Positions 34,703 through 44,172 of a stretch of 64,000 bases of DNA are shown one piece after another. Source of the DNA: UBA1952 sp965246905 (GTDB lineage: Bacteria; Bacteroidota; Bacteroidia; Chitinophagales; Chitinophagaceae); contig CBDFFZ010000002.1 in NCBI GenBank assembly GCA_965246905.1, forward strand, positions 62,001-126,000, in the 5' to 3' direction. Every line of letters starts with the position of its first letter. The stretch's first letter is position 1. The position numbers were made by a program, and so were the translations under genes. The notes below the pieces were generated by a model. The model made no database searches and was not told where the DNA came from. It worked only from the letters and a program-made list of their open reading frames with translations.

Positions 34703-36297
34703 ACCACGTTCTGTAGCAGCATGCTTTTCTCCGGGTAATCCGTAGTGTAGTGCAGGCCGCGGCTCTCCCTGCGGAAAGCCGCCCCTTTTACAATTAAAAA
34801 AGCAATCGTAATCAGGTTGCGCAGCTCGCAAAGCTGTGGGGAAAGTGTTGTGGTACGGTACAGCGCTTCGGTTTCTTCATGCAACAGATCCATGCGGCGC
34901 ATAGCCCGGGCGAGGCGCACATCATTGCGCACGATGCCCACATAATCGCTCATAATGCCCTGCACTTCTTTAAGGCTTTGGGTGATGAGGATCATCTCTT
35001 TCGGGTCGTTGGTCCCGCCGGCATTCCAGTCGGGCACGTCCGTGCGGAATTTTGCACCTACGATCTGAATGGCAGCATCTTCAGCGCAACGGTGGGCGAA
35101 TACAAGCGCTTCTAAAAGCGAATTGGAAGCAAGGCGGTTAGCGCCATGGAGGCCGGTGCTCGAACATTCGCCGCAGGCATAAAAATGGCGGATCGATGAG
35201 TGGCCCCATTCATCTACTTTAATGCCACCGCAGCAATAATGCGCAGCCGGGGCTACGGGTATCAATTGAAGTAAAGGATCAATACCGATGCTCAGGCATT
35301 TGGCATAGATATTCGGGAAGTGCGCTTTGAACTTTTCGGCGTCCATATGGCGGCAATCGAGGTACACATGCTCCGTGCCGGTGCGTTTCATTTGGCTGTC
35401 TATGGCGCGGGCTACCACGTCGCGCGGAGCAAGATCTTTGCGGATGGGGTCGTAGTGCTCCATAAACGGATCACCGTCTTTATTGCGCAGGATGCCGCCA
35501 TCGCCGCGCACCGCTTCTGTAATAAGGAAGGAAGGGCTGATGCCGGCTTCGTACAGCGCAGTAGGGTGAAACTGGATGAACTCCATATTCTCGATACGTG
35601 TTTTGGCGCGGTAGGCCATTGCAATACCATCGCCGGTAGCAATGCGCGGATTAGTAGTGGTACGGTACACTTGCCCGGTGCCGCCCGCAGCCATTACAGT
35701 AATGCAGGCCAGGATCTTCTCAATATTATTCGTCTGCAGGTTGAGCGCATAAACGCCGTAGCAGTCTATATCCGGTGTGGCTTTAGTAATGAGAAAGCCG
35801 AGGTGGTGCTGCGTAATGATATCCACCACGAACCAGTGGTTGTGTATCTCTATGTTCGGGTATTGCTTTGCTTCCTCTACCAGCGCGCGCTCTATCTCCC
35901 AGCCGGTAATATCCTTATGGTGCAGTATGCGGAATGCTGAATGGCCGCCCTCGCGCCCGCGCATAAATTCGCCTTCCTTGTCTGTATCGAAGTTGGTGCC
36001 CCAGTCAATCATCTCGGCTACACGCGCCGTTCCTTCTTTTACCACTATCTCCACGATCTTTTCATTGCAGAGGCCATCGCCTGCAATGAGTGTATCTTCA
36101 ATATGCTTCGTATAGGAGTCGTGCTCCAGGTCGTTTACTACGGCAATGCCGCCCTGGGCATACTTTGTGTTGGTTTCATCGGTAGCCGCTTTGGTAAGCA
36201 CGGTGACCTTCCTGTCGGGGAATTTACGGGCTGTTTTTATGGCAAAAGTGAGGCCGGCAATGCCGGAGCCAATAACGAGAAAATCTGTCTGAAGCAT
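34696..36297 (-). CDS. nadB: L-aspartate oxidase (NadB)
   Basis: 533 residues, full length. N-terminal FAD-binding motif VIGSGIAGLTFA, substrate-capping region with TKYAQGGIAVV, the catalytic block REGGHSAFRILHHKDITG, PTALYEAG and the family signature HGANRLASNSLLEALVF. NadB oxidises aspartate to iminoaspartate for quinolinate synthase NadA in NAD synthesis. nadA and nadC are not adjacent. Confidence 0.96.
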   Translation of the reverse strand: MLQTDFLVIGSGIAGLTFAIKTARKFPDRKVTVLTKAATDETNTKYAQGGIAVVNDLEHDSYTKHIEDTLIAGDGLCNEKIVEIVVKEGTARVAEMIDWGTNFDTDKEGEFMRGREGGHSAFRILHHKDITGWEIERALVEEAKQYPNIEIHNHWFVVDIITQHHLGFLITKATPDIDCYGVYALNLQTNNIEKILACITVMAAGGTGQVYRTTTNPRIATGDGIAMAYRAKTRIENMEFIQFHPTALYEAGISPSFLITEAVRGDGGILRNKDGDPFMEHYDPIRKDLAPRDVVARAIDSQMKRTGTEHVYLDCRHMDAEKFKAHFPNIYAKCLSIGIDPLLQLIPVAPAAHYCCGGIKVDEWGHSSIRHFYACGECSSTGLHGANRLASNSLLEALVFAHRCAEDAAIQIVGAKFRTDVPDWNAGGTNDPKEMILITQSLKEVQGIMSDYVGIVRNDVRLARAMRRMDLLHEETEALYRTTTLSPQLCELRNLITIAFLIVKGAAFRRESRGLHYTTDYPEKSMLLQNVVL

Positions 36298-36327
36298 TTA
36301 TTCTAAGGTAAAGAATTGGAAAAGTAA

Positions 36328-36498
36328 TTAATGGAAAACCTTTACTACAATGATGATGAATATTGCCGCCACGAAAAAGAAAATATAATAGCGGGCACGG
36401 GCCGACCGACTTTTGCGCACGCGTTTTGGCAGCACGAACAGCAGGTAGGTTAATAGAATAACCGCCAGGATGGTAATAGCTACTTTAAGGATGCCCAT
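36328..36498 (-). CDS. Small two-helix membrane protein, 56 residues
   Basis: ATG at 36498 directly abuts the stop of the nucleotidyltransferase gene (36499-36501). Two hydrophobic helices (VAITILAVILLTYLLFVL and YYIFFFVAAIFIIIVV) flank a strongly basic loop (PKRVRKSRSARAR), so the loop should face the cytoplasm. Too short for many gene callers. Function unknown; the adjacency suggests co-translation with the nucleotidyltransferase. Confidence 0.6.
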   Translation of the reverse strand: MGILKVAITILAVILLTYLLFVLPKRVRKSRSARARYYIFFFVAAIFIIIVVKVFH

Positions 36499-36975
36499 TT
36501 ATGGATTGATACGGTTATGAATAGCTTCCAGTTCAGCTATATCCAGCAGATCTTTCAGGCGGCCGGTAGCTTTTTTATTTTCTATAAGATGATTGTAATG
36601 CAGGAAGCGAACCGTAATGCCTTCGATCATGGAGATGCTGGCCATCTTCAAGTGTTCGTCAAAATCTTCAGGGTTCAGGCCTGGCAGGGCCGACATGAGA
36701 TCGGCATACATGCCGTCATCCATCATTATCTCCGAGTATCCTGCAATGAAAGGCATGCGCAGGATTGGCTCAAGGTAGCCATAACCCATTTCTTCCAAAG
36801 CCCCGATTATGTTTCTGCGGTTCTCCGGCGTGTCGTTAAGATAAAGGTCAAGATCACCGGTTGCCCTGCTATATCCGTGATGATTTACTGCAAAGCCGCC
36901 AACGATTAGATAGCGGACGCCGGCATTTTCAAATGATCTGATTAACCGAAGGAAGTAGTCGTTATAAAGATCCAT
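36499..36975 (-). CDS. Nucleotidyltransferase-fold protein (DUF6036/AbiEii-like)
   Basis: 158 residues. Core motif YLIVGGFAVNHHGYSRATGD followed by LDLYLND holds the G-G and the D-x-D metal ligands of the nucleotidyltransferase fold (residues about 21-45). Such proteins often form the enzymatic half of toxin-antitoxin or abortive infection pairs. It lies 3 bp after a 64-residue helical gene and directly before a small membrane gene, forming a compact three-gene unit next to paaZ. Confidence 0.82.
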   Translation of the reverse strand: MDLYNDYFLRLIRSFENAGVRYLIVGGFAVNHHGYSRATGDLDLYLNDTPENRRNIIGALEEMGYGYLEPILRMPFIAGYSEIMMDDGMYADLMSALPGLNPEDFDEHLKMASISMIEGITVRFLHYNHLIENKKATGRLKDLLDIAELEAIHNRINP

Positions 36976-36978
36976 TGC

Positions 36979-37173
36979 TTATTTCTTTATGATAAATCCT
37001 TTCCCCTGCGGCTCTTTCAAAGGCTTACCACCATTCAGTTTTCGGGCAGCATTCATTAGCAGCAACAGCCTGCGCAGCTTTTCAGTACCGCTCAGAGCGG
37101 CAAATAGAAGGTTACGCTCCAACTCGATTTCCTCCCGGCTTTTATTAAGATCATGTAGGCGCAGCCTGCTCAT
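36979..37173 (-). CDS. Small helical basic protein paired with the nucleotidyltransferase
   Basis: 64 residues (MSRLRLHDLNKSREEIELER at the start, FIIKK at the end), mostly helical with basic ends. Three bases separate its stop from the next gene. It resembles the small partner genes that precede DUF6036-type nucleotidyltransferases. Role inferred only from the pairing. Confidence 0.65.
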   Translation of the reverse strand: MSRLRLHDLNKSREEIELERNLLFAALSGTEKLRRLLLLMNAARKLNGGKPLKEPQGKGFIIKK

Positions 37174-37220
37174 TTAATTTGCTTTTAAAAACCCGGTAAT
37201 CCGCGATCCTCTATGCAATA

Positions 37221-39275
37221 CTATTCCTGGTTGCGCTTCTTTACCATCGTCAATATCGTGGCAATGGCTACCGTTTCGCCGGTCTGGTCATATACATCCA
37301 CCAGCCATTTTACGATGCCTTTGGCAATATCATCCTCGCTGCGCTTTTCCTGATCCACCTTTTCCTTTACCGTAAGCCGTACGCCAATCGTTGCGCCGGG
37401 ATAAACCGGCTTGGTGAAGCGTGCTTCATCAATGCCGTAATTGAGCAGCACCGGGCCTTTCTTTGCATCTACAAAAAGGCCGGCCGCCTTGCTCAGAATG
37501 AAATAGCCATGCGCCACACGCCCTTCGAAAATGGTGCCTTCCAGGGATGTAGCATCCATGTGCGCATAGAAGTTGTCGCCGCTTACGTTGGCAAAATTAG
37601 TGATGTCCGTTTCGCTTACCGTATGCTTTGCGGTGATGAGCGTATCGCCCACTACCAGGTCTTCAAAATGCTTTTTAAACGGATGAATATCGTCTTCCTT
37701 CTGCGCCGCATATTGCTGATACACATTGGTGATCTTCGTAATCATCGTAGGCGAGCCCTGTATTGCTGTACGCTGCAGATAATGCATTACACCCCGTTTG
37801 CCGCCCATCTCCTCTCCTCCGCCGGCACGTCCGGGGCCGCCATGTACCAGCAGCGGCATAGGTGAGCCGTGGCCGGTGCTCTCCTTCGCACACTCGGCAT
37901 TCAGCACCAGTATGCGGCCGTGCATCAGTGCAGTGCCGAGCACGAATTCCTTGGCAATGCGATCATCTGCGGTAATGATGGAGCATACCAGCGAGCCCTG
38001 CCCCATTCTGGCCAGCTCAATCGCATCACTGATATCGCCGTATGGCATAATAGTGCTTACCGGGCCAAAGGCCTCCACGCTGTGCACGTCCCTTTTATTG
38101 AATGGATCTGTGTTAAGAAATACGATCGGCGGCAGGAATGCGCCCTTGTCCTTATCAGCGCCTTTCACCTCAAAATCATCGAGGTTGCCAATCACTACTT
38201 CCTGTGTTTGTGCCAGGAGCAGCACCCGCTCGCGCACTTCTTTCTTTTGCGATGCGCCGGCCAGCGGGCCCATGCGCACGCCTTCCACCTTTGGGTCACC
38301 AATGGTGGTGGTAGCCAGCCTTTTGCCCAGGGCTATCTGCACATCCTCTACCTTATCTGCGGGTACAATGATGCGGCGGATGGCTGTACATTTCTGCCCG
38401 GCTTTCGTAGTCATCTCGCGCACTACTTCTTTAATGAAGATATCCCATTCGGGCATAGAAGGCGTTACATCGGGCCCCAGCACGCAGCAGTTGAGCGAGT
38501 CCGCCTCGAGATTGAACGGCACGGCTTCCGAAAGCACGCGCGCATGGCTTTTCAGGCTCTGCCCGGTAGTTGCCGAGCCGGTAAACGTAACCACATCCTG
38601 GCTTTGCACCGTGTCTAAAATACCGCGCGCCGAGCCACAGATAAGCTGCAAAGAGCCGGCGGGAAGAATGCCCGATTCTATAATGGATTCAAATACCGCC
38701 TCGGTAAGGTAAGAGGTAAGCGTAGCAGGTTTCACAATGGCCGGCACGCCCGCCAGCAGATTCACCGCAATCTTCTCCAGCATGCCCCACACCGGGAAGT
38801 TAAAAGCATTGATATGAATGGCCACCCCCTCACGCGGCACCATGATATGATGGCCGATGAAGGTATTATTCTTGGAGAGTTTGGCAGCCTCGCCATCCAC
38901 ATAAAACCGCTCATCCGGAAACTGCTTTCTTAGCGATGCATAGGCAAACAGGTTGCCAATGCCGCCCTCGATATCCACCCAGCTGTCATTGCGCGTAGCG
39001 CCGGTGAGGGCTGATATCTCATAAAAATATTCCTTGCGCTCCACGAGGTGCAGTGCCAGTGCCTTGAGCATCCGCCCGCGCTCCTGGAAAGTAAGCTTAC
39101 GCAGGGCAGGGCCACCGGTGCGGCGCGCATAATCCATCATGGCGCCAAAATCCAGCCCTTCGGAAGATGCGGTATAGATGGCATCGCCGGTTACGGCATT
39201 ATAAAGGGTGTCGCCTTCGGCAGATGCCGTATGCCAGCGGCCTTCGGTGTAATTTTTAAGTTGGGTGATTGCCAT
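37221..39275 (-). CDS. paaZ: PaaZ: oxepin-CoA hydrolase / semialdehyde dehydrogenase
   Basis: 684 residues, the bifunctional form. The N-terminal aldehyde dehydrogenase domain (about 1-515) has its catalytic Glu in NLEADS (E257) and Cys in AGQKCTA (C296). The C-terminal MaoC-type hydratase (about 530-680) has GDNFYAHMDATS, VAHGYFILSKAAG and GATIGVRL. It cleaves the oxepin-CoA ring and oxidises the aldehyde formed. It is on the strand opposite to paaABCD, 5.5 kb away, so it must be transcribed separately. Confidence 0.95.
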   Translation of the reverse strand: MAITQLKNYTEGRWHTASAEGDTLYNAVTGDAIYTASSEGLDFGAMMDYARRTGGPALRKLTFQERGRMLKALALHLVERKEYFYEISALTGATRNDSWVDIEGGIGNLFAYASLRKQFPDERFYVDGEAAKLSKNNTFIGHHIMVPREGVAIHINAFNFPVWGMLEKIAVNLLAGVPAIVKPATLTSYLTEAVFESIIESGILPAGSLQLICGSARGILDTVQSQDVVTFTGSATTGQSLKSHARVLSEAVPFNLEADSLNCCVLGPDVTPSMPEWDIFIKEVVREMTTKAGQKCTAIRRIIVPADKVEDVQIALGKRLATTTIGDPKVEGVRMGPLAGASQKKEVRERVLLLAQTQEVVIGNLDDFEVKGADKDKGAFLPPIVFLNTDPFNKRDVHSVEAFGPVSTIMPYGDISDAIELARMGQGSLVCSIITADDRIAKEFVLGTALMHGRILVLNAECAKESTGHGSPMPLLVHGGPGRAGGGEEMGGKRGVMHYLQRTAIQGSPTMITKITNVYQQYAAQKEDDIHPFKKHFEDLVVGDTLITAKHTVSETDITNFANVSGDNFYAHMDATSLEGTIFEGRVAHGYFILSKAAGLFVDAKKGPVLLNYGIDEARFTKPVYPGATIGVRLTVKEKVDQEKRSEDDIAKGIVKWLVDVYDQTGETVAIATILTMVKKRNQE

Positions 39276-39986
39276 TTTTTAGAGAATGCCGGATATTAAA
39301 AGCAGCGTTTTGAGTGGTGAATTTACGCATTGTGGCGCGGGCGGCAATAGGCAGGCAATTGGATGCCTATTTAAAAAATTATTCTGGCGCCGTAGATATA
39401 ACTTCCCGTATAATATTCCCGTTGCGCATTTTTAATATATAGAATTGCATTAAGAGCTTATTCAAGCCCAAAAACATGTCCTGATACTTCAAGGAGACTG
39501 CTTTACACACCGGCAACGTATTGATACACGTTTTTAAGGGGCGCACCCTGCGGACAGGGCTACGCTTCGCGCGCGGCACAATCAAAGCTTATTAAGTTTC
39601 GCCTGTATCGCATGTTCCAATCTCCCGGCGGAAGGGCCGGGAGGATTTCCACTGCTATCCCTTGCGCGGGCTCATGCGCTTATCTGAATCACGGATTTTA
39701 AAAGGATTAACGGATTACACAGATGGGCGCTGTGGGATTTTCCCCTACGTTTAGGAATCCGCGGAATCTGTGCAATCCGCCTAATCCAAGATTCAGACAA
39801 ATACACAACCTCACCGTAGAGACGTTGCACTGCCACCTCTCTACAACATTGCCCCGACTTGACAGCTGGATCTAGAAACAGCGCATGATGCCGGTGGTGT
39901 AGCACCTGTTGCAATAGTAAAGAATAGGCTACTTATATCACTCTGATTGATTGATATTACCTTCGCAATCCCTAAGAATATTTTTT
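39276..39986. other. 711-bp gene-free region with large imperfect hairpins
   Basis: No convincing gene. It holds a hairpin CTCCCGGC-GGAAGG-GCCGGGAG (39622-39643) and a large imperfect inverted repeat: TCTGAATC (39683-39690) and GGATTAACGGATTACACAGAT (39704-39724) pair with ATCTGTGCAATCCGCCTAATCC (39766-39787) and GATTCAGA (39791-39798). The rest looks featureless. Upstream of 39987 it should contain the promoter of the next gene. Confidence 0.55.
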
Positions 39987-41097
39987 ATGAAAACGAATTG
40001 ATTCTGCCTTTCTTGTGCTGTTGTTGCTATTCGCTACGCAGGCAGGCGCCCGGCGCTCCTATACCTATTATTTTGATTCTACGCTTGCGCTAAGCCACCC
40101 GGCAAATTTCAGTGAAGTAAGGGTCGTAGATGCAAGGGCCGATACTGCCGGCTTCGGCATAATAAACGGGTCGCTCTCATCGCTGGTAATTACAACAGCA
40201 ACGCCCCTGAGCCAGAGTCTGCGCCATTTTGGCCTGCAGCTCATACGTAACCATGCACCTGCTCAGAACAGTACGCTGCTCGTTGTACTGCGCCACCTGA
40301 GTGTGGCGCCGCAAACTTCTGATGCCGTTAATACAGTGTATGCTGATGCTGATTTCTACACCGGGACAGAAGGCAGCTACCGGTATCTTTTCACAGCAGA
40401 TTCGTTTTATGAATCCCGCTGCATTGCCGGAAAAGATGTATGGGAAAGCCAGTTGGAGCAAATATGGTTCCGCTATTTCGACAAAGCATCCGGGGCGGTA
40501 CCCGATAAGGCGGATTCTCCATCTTACTATACCGTTCAAGCGGCACTTAGCCATAGAGCAGACCTGCTGAAAGCGTTCCCGGCCTATAATGCTTCCGTTT
40601 ATCCGGAGGGAGTTTACCTGACCCGGGAATCGTTTTTAATGCTCCGGCCGGATTTCCCCCGGTTTAAGCAATGGACCAACAGGGATAATATAGCTCATCC
40701 TTATACTTTTTTCCGCACTACCGATAAGGGTAAGCATGGCTCCCGGCTGGAGGATTCTACGTTTTATGCTGTTTATGATGGTCATCACTGGTATAAATCC
40801 GGCGGCAACAGCACTTACACCATTTCCTTCGAGGAAGGCGATTTTTATTTTAAAGGATCCTTGGAAGGTCTCCGCGGCCACACCTCCCAACAGGGCACAT
40901 TTATAGCAGCAGGCATTGCAGGCGGGCTGGTGGGAGTAATACTTGTAAGTGCAGCAGGCGGATTAACCCATGCGCTGAATAATGCGCAGGATAAAAAGCT
41001 GTTTAAAAAAGATCCGACCACGTTGAATCTCTACCGCATCCGGCTCGATGTGCTGCATAACCGTTATGTACCGGTAGCCCGGTATGTTATATTATAG
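39987..41097 (+). CDS. Secreted protein of unknown function with an apparent one-base frameshift at the start
   Basis: From GTG 40015 the frame gives 360 residues beginning MLLLLFATQAGARRSY. The ATG at 39987 is followed by AAAACGAATTGA, a stop after four codons. If one A of the AAAA run is removed, the frame reads MKRIDSAFLVLLLL and continues in the same frame, giving a complete signal peptide. I therefore annotate from 39987 and regard the extra A as a frameshift or sequence error. The mature protein has one hydrophobic span near the end (FIAAGIAGGLVGVILVSAA) and no known domain. Confidence 0.65.
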
Positions 41098-41118
41098 TAG
41101 CCTCCACAACTCAAAAAC

Positions 41119-41186
41119 GGCCCGCGCAAGGGATAGCAGCGGAAAGCCCCGTAGCGACAGCGAAGGGCTTGAAGCGGATAGCCCGG
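41119..41186. repeat. Dispersed intergenic repeat, copy 1 (GGCCCGCG...GGATAGCCCGG)
   Basis: 68 bp with GGCCCGCG, AGGGATAGCAGCGGAAAGCCC, CAGCGAAGGGCTTGAAGCGG in parts; about 80% identical by eye to 49402-49466. Lies between convergent genes. Confidence 0.65.
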
Positions 41187-41245
41187 TGCCGCCCTTCGCG
41201 GCATGCGCGATAGCTAAAAATCAAATAATGCTGCGGAAGCTTTAA

Positions 41246-41280
41246 ACATTCCGGAATCCGCCTTCCGAAATCCGGAATGT
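41246..41280 (-). terminator. Hairpin downstream of the TonB-type receptor
   Basis: ACATTCCGGA (41246-41255) and TCCGGAATGT (41271-41280) form a 10-bp stem 4 bp past the receptor stop; followed on the minus strand by TTTAAAG. Confidence 0.55.
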
Positions 41281-41283
41281 ATA

Positions 41284-43962
41284 TTACATCCCCACATTCT
41301 GCGAGGCATCCTGCATGCCTTCCATCTGGCCTTTTATGTTCTTGCGGCGAAAGAGATCAGTATCCATCTTGCCGAAGCGCCACGAGAAGTTAAGGCGTAT
41401 GAGCTGCGGGTTTACGAGGCGGGAATAATCCTGCACGAAGTACTCATTTTCGGTGTGCTGTGTAAAGCGGCGCGTAGCGAAAATATCGTTTACGCTGAGA
41501 GAAAGCGAGGCCATATCGGCTTTCATAAAAGTCCAGCGGAGTGCAGCGTCCACGCTCCAGTTGGCATCGAGGTAGCCTTGCGAAGATGAGTTGCTCTGCA
41601 TCATAAATCCGCCGCCCCGGCCGCCGCCGGGCCCATCGTTCTTGCTATCCGGCAGCAGGTTGGTGCGGCTCTGGTACACGCCCGATAGCTGGAAGGAAAA
41701 CTTTTTAGGCAGCTTGAAGTTGTTGGTAAGCTTGCCGAAACCGCTGAAATAGCTACTGCTATTATTGGTAGTGCCAGCTGTGCCGGTGTTGAGTGTAGCG
41801 TTGTAGATGTTGGCATTGGCCAGCACGTTCCACCATTTATTCAGGTCCCAGCCGGAGGTAAGTTCGAGGCCGTAGCGGTCGCTGCTGTTGGCATTGATAT
41901 AAGAGGAGATGAGCGCAGGCTCATTGGTGAACGGGTTATTGGCAATGGTCTGGTATTGGGTAATCAGGTTGTCGGAGCGGCGGTAATACACGCTGGCCAG
42001 GACATAGTTGGTGCGCGTAAAGTTCTTTATATAAGTAGCCTCTACGGTATTGGTAAATTCGGGGCTTAGACCGGGATTGCCCTGGCGGATATTCAGCGGA
42101 TCGGTATAATCGGTGAAAGGCAGCTGCTGGAAGAAATTGGGCCGGTTGATGCCGCGGCGATAGGTGAACTGAAGCTGCTGATCCTGCTTGAATTTATGGG
42201 TAAGAAATAATGACGGGAACAGGCTAACGGGATAAGAATTGCTGAATTTCTGCCCGTTCTTTTCCAGCTCGCCTTCATACTGCGAGCCTTCTGCACGGAG
42301 GCCAAGCTGGTAGCTCGTATTGGTGCCTATATTACCGCTGTAAGAGGCATAGGCCGCATATACCTGGTCGAGGTTTTTGTAGCGGCTGTAGATATTGGGG
42401 ATGAGGGTATCGATATTGCCGAGCATGAGGTAGTTATCAATATTGCTCTTTACCTGGCGGATGGTGGCTTTTACGCCAAGCTCCAGCTTATCGCTCTTGC
42501 GCATGGGCTGCACAAAATCCGACTGGATGGTATAAAAAATATTTTCGCCGGAGCCTGCCGTACGCTGTCCGGCCTGGCCGTACATATCAGTATGGGCATT
42601 ATCGTTGAAGAGGGTAGTGGTGTAGCTGTTATTGTTCTTGTTCTTACCAAAATTGCCCGATGCATCGAAGGTCCATTCTTTACCCGGCTGCTGGAAAAGG
42701 TGCTTCACGCCAAGCTGCACGCCATTCATATCAAACTGGTTTTTGCCCTCGCTGTGGCGCTGGCTCCAGGCGCTGCGGGTGCCGGTAGTGTAAAGGCTGT
42801 CTGTCGTGATGTCTAAATTATCTTCCGGCTTAAATTCGCCGTGCACTTTTACATAGCCGAGGGAAAGCGTAGTGCGGTTGCTCACAAAATAATCGAGCCC
42901 AATGCGGCCAAAGGCAAAACCGCCGCGGGTTTTATTAACATCATCCTGGTAGGTATGCTGATCGGGATCGGTAGAAAAATCGGTACGCTCGGTGTTGCCG
43001 TCGAGGCGGTTGCGCATCAGGTTGCTGTGGCCTATTAAAGACACATTTACCTTGCCGGTGCGGTAATTGAAATCGCCGCCGAGATTACCACCGCCGCGAC
43101 TATCTATTCCTGCACGAAGGCCGCCGTTGTAGCCTGTTTTGCGGTTCTTTTTAAGTACGATGTTGAGCACGCCGCCGGTACCGCCTTCGGCATCGTATTT
43201 GGCGGATGGGTTAGTTACTACTTCTATGCTCTCAATGGCATCGGCAGGAATCTGATCGAGCTGCAATGGAGACTGGCGGCCATCAATTAATAATTGCGGC
43301 TGGCTGTTGCGGATGGTTACTTTCCCATCGGGGTCAACGAGCACGCCGGGCACATTCTTCATTACATCCTGCGCAGTGCCGCCCTGCGAAGTAAGGTTCT
43401 TATCTACATTGAATATCTTCTTTTCTCCCTGCAGGGTAAAGGTGGGCACAGAAGCTACTACGGTAATGCCTGCCAGCTGCTCGTTGAGCGCAACAACCCG
43501 TATGGTGCCAATATCTTTATTCAGCGCATTGAGCAGGTCTGTAGCGCCGGATGGTATAGAGGTCATGTTGCTGTAATCGCCGCTGCTGCCTCCACCTTTC
43601 ATTCCTCCACCGGCCTTCATGAGTGCGCCGAGATCAAAAGCTACCGGGGCTTCGTATTGCTTATAACCGTTGGCCAGTATGGATATTTTGAACTGGCCCA
43701 GCATAGGTAATTCATCAAGGCTGAATTCACCGCTGGGTTCTGTAAGCACATTTTTTACGAGTACATCCTTGCCGTCAGTAACCTGTAGGTAGAGCACTGT
43801 AGCAGCATCGATGCCCTTACCGGATTTGGCATCGGCAACCTTGCCATATACTTTACCCATCTTAGGCATGCCACCTTTCATGCCCATACCGCCGGGCATT
43901 TGGGCGCGCACGTGCAGGCCCGTAATAGCTATAAATAAAAGAAGAAATAAGAGACGTTTCAT
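41284..43962 (-). CDS. TonB-dependent receptor-like outer-membrane protein
   Basis: 892 residues from the ATG that starts MKRLLFLLLFIAITGLHVRAQ in pieces (signal peptide); a Met three codons upstream is possible. After the signal comes a Met/Gly-rich stretch (MPGGMGMKGGMPKMGK), a carboxypeptidase-regulatory-like fold (VYGKVADAKSGKGIDAATVL ... EPSGEFSLDELP), a second Gly/Met-rich segment (MKAGGGMKGGGSSGDYS), a plug domain (VMKNVPGVLVDPDGKVTIRN; AIESIEVVTNPSAKYDAEGG) and an OMP_b-brl_3 barrel. The C-terminus extends past the barrel (QMEGMQDASQNVGM). No SusD partner, so a siderophore- or metal-type substrate is more likely than a glycan; the Met-rich parts hint at metal binding. Confidence 0.87.
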   Translation of the reverse strand: MKRLLFLLLFIAITGLHVRAQMPGGMGMKGGMPKMGKVYGKVADAKSGKGIDAATVLYLQVTDGKDVLVKNVLTEPSGEFSLDELPMLGQFKISILANGYKQYEAPVAFDLGALMKAGGGMKGGGSSGDYSNMTSIPSGATDLLNALNKDIGTIRVVALNEQLAGITVVASVPTFTLQGEKKIFNVDKNLTSQGGTAQDVMKNVPGVLVDPDGKVTIRNSQPQLLIDGRQSPLQLDQIPADAIESIEVVTNPSAKYDAEGGTGGVLNIVLKKNRKTGYNGGLRAGIDSRGGGNLGGDFNYRTGKVNVSLIGHSNLMRNRLDGNTERTDFSTDPDQHTYQDDVNKTRGGFAFGRIGLDYFVSNRTTLSLGYVKVHGEFKPEDNLDITTDSLYTTGTRSAWSQRHSEGKNQFDMNGVQLGVKHLFQQPGKEWTFDASGNFGKNKNNNSYTTTLFNDNAHTDMYGQAGQRTAGSGENIFYTIQSDFVQPMRKSDKLELGVKATIRQVKSNIDNYLMLGNIDTLIPNIYSRYKNLDQVYAAYASYSGNIGTNTSYQLGLRAEGSQYEGELEKNGQKFSNSYPVSLFPSLFLTHKFKQDQQLQFTYRRGINRPNFFQQLPFTDYTDPLNIRQGNPGLSPEFTNTVEATYIKNFTRTNYVLASVYYRRSDNLITQYQTIANNPFTNEPALISSYINANSSDRYGLELTSGWDLNKWWNVLANANIYNATLNTGTAGTTNNSSSYFSGFGKLTNNFKLPKKFSFQLSGVYQSRTNLLPDSKNDGPGGGRGGGFMMQSNSSSQGYLDANWSVDAALRWTFMKADMASLSLSVNDIFATRRFTQHTENEYFVQDYSRLVNPQLIRLNFSWRFGKMDTDLFRRKNIKGQMEGMQDASQNVGM

Positions 43963-44054
43963 AATGGGCACAAAGGTAAAGGCAGTATATAGTACAAATG
44001 GGGGTATTTAATGATAAGGATATGCCAAGATTTTGATTGCCCTGCTGCGATTTC

Positions 44055-44101
44055 CCCACGGTTAAAACCGTGGGCTATAATTTAGTTCCGGCTAAAGCCG
44101 G
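44055..44101. repeat. Pair of hairpins between the receptor and ispE
   Basis: CCCACGGTT-AA-AACCGTGGG (44055-44074) then CCGGCT-AA-AGCCGG (44088-44101). Both are perfect stems. The pair lies 70 bp before the ispE start and may be a repeat element; no T-tract. Confidence 0.55.
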
Positions 44102-44172
44102 CCTTGTCGCTGCAAGTGCAGTTGGAATTTTCCGGCTATAACTCTGTAGGAGAGTGGCTTACCTTGCAGGCT

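Noticed and set aside
37798..38712. 304-codon plus-strand frame opposite paaZ
   Set aside because: Antisense shadow of paaZ, Ser/Pro-rich, no recognisable domain.
39379..39914. Two minus-strand frames of 68 and 80 codons in the gene-free region
   Set aside because: They run through inverted repeats, have no start signal or domain and unusual composition.
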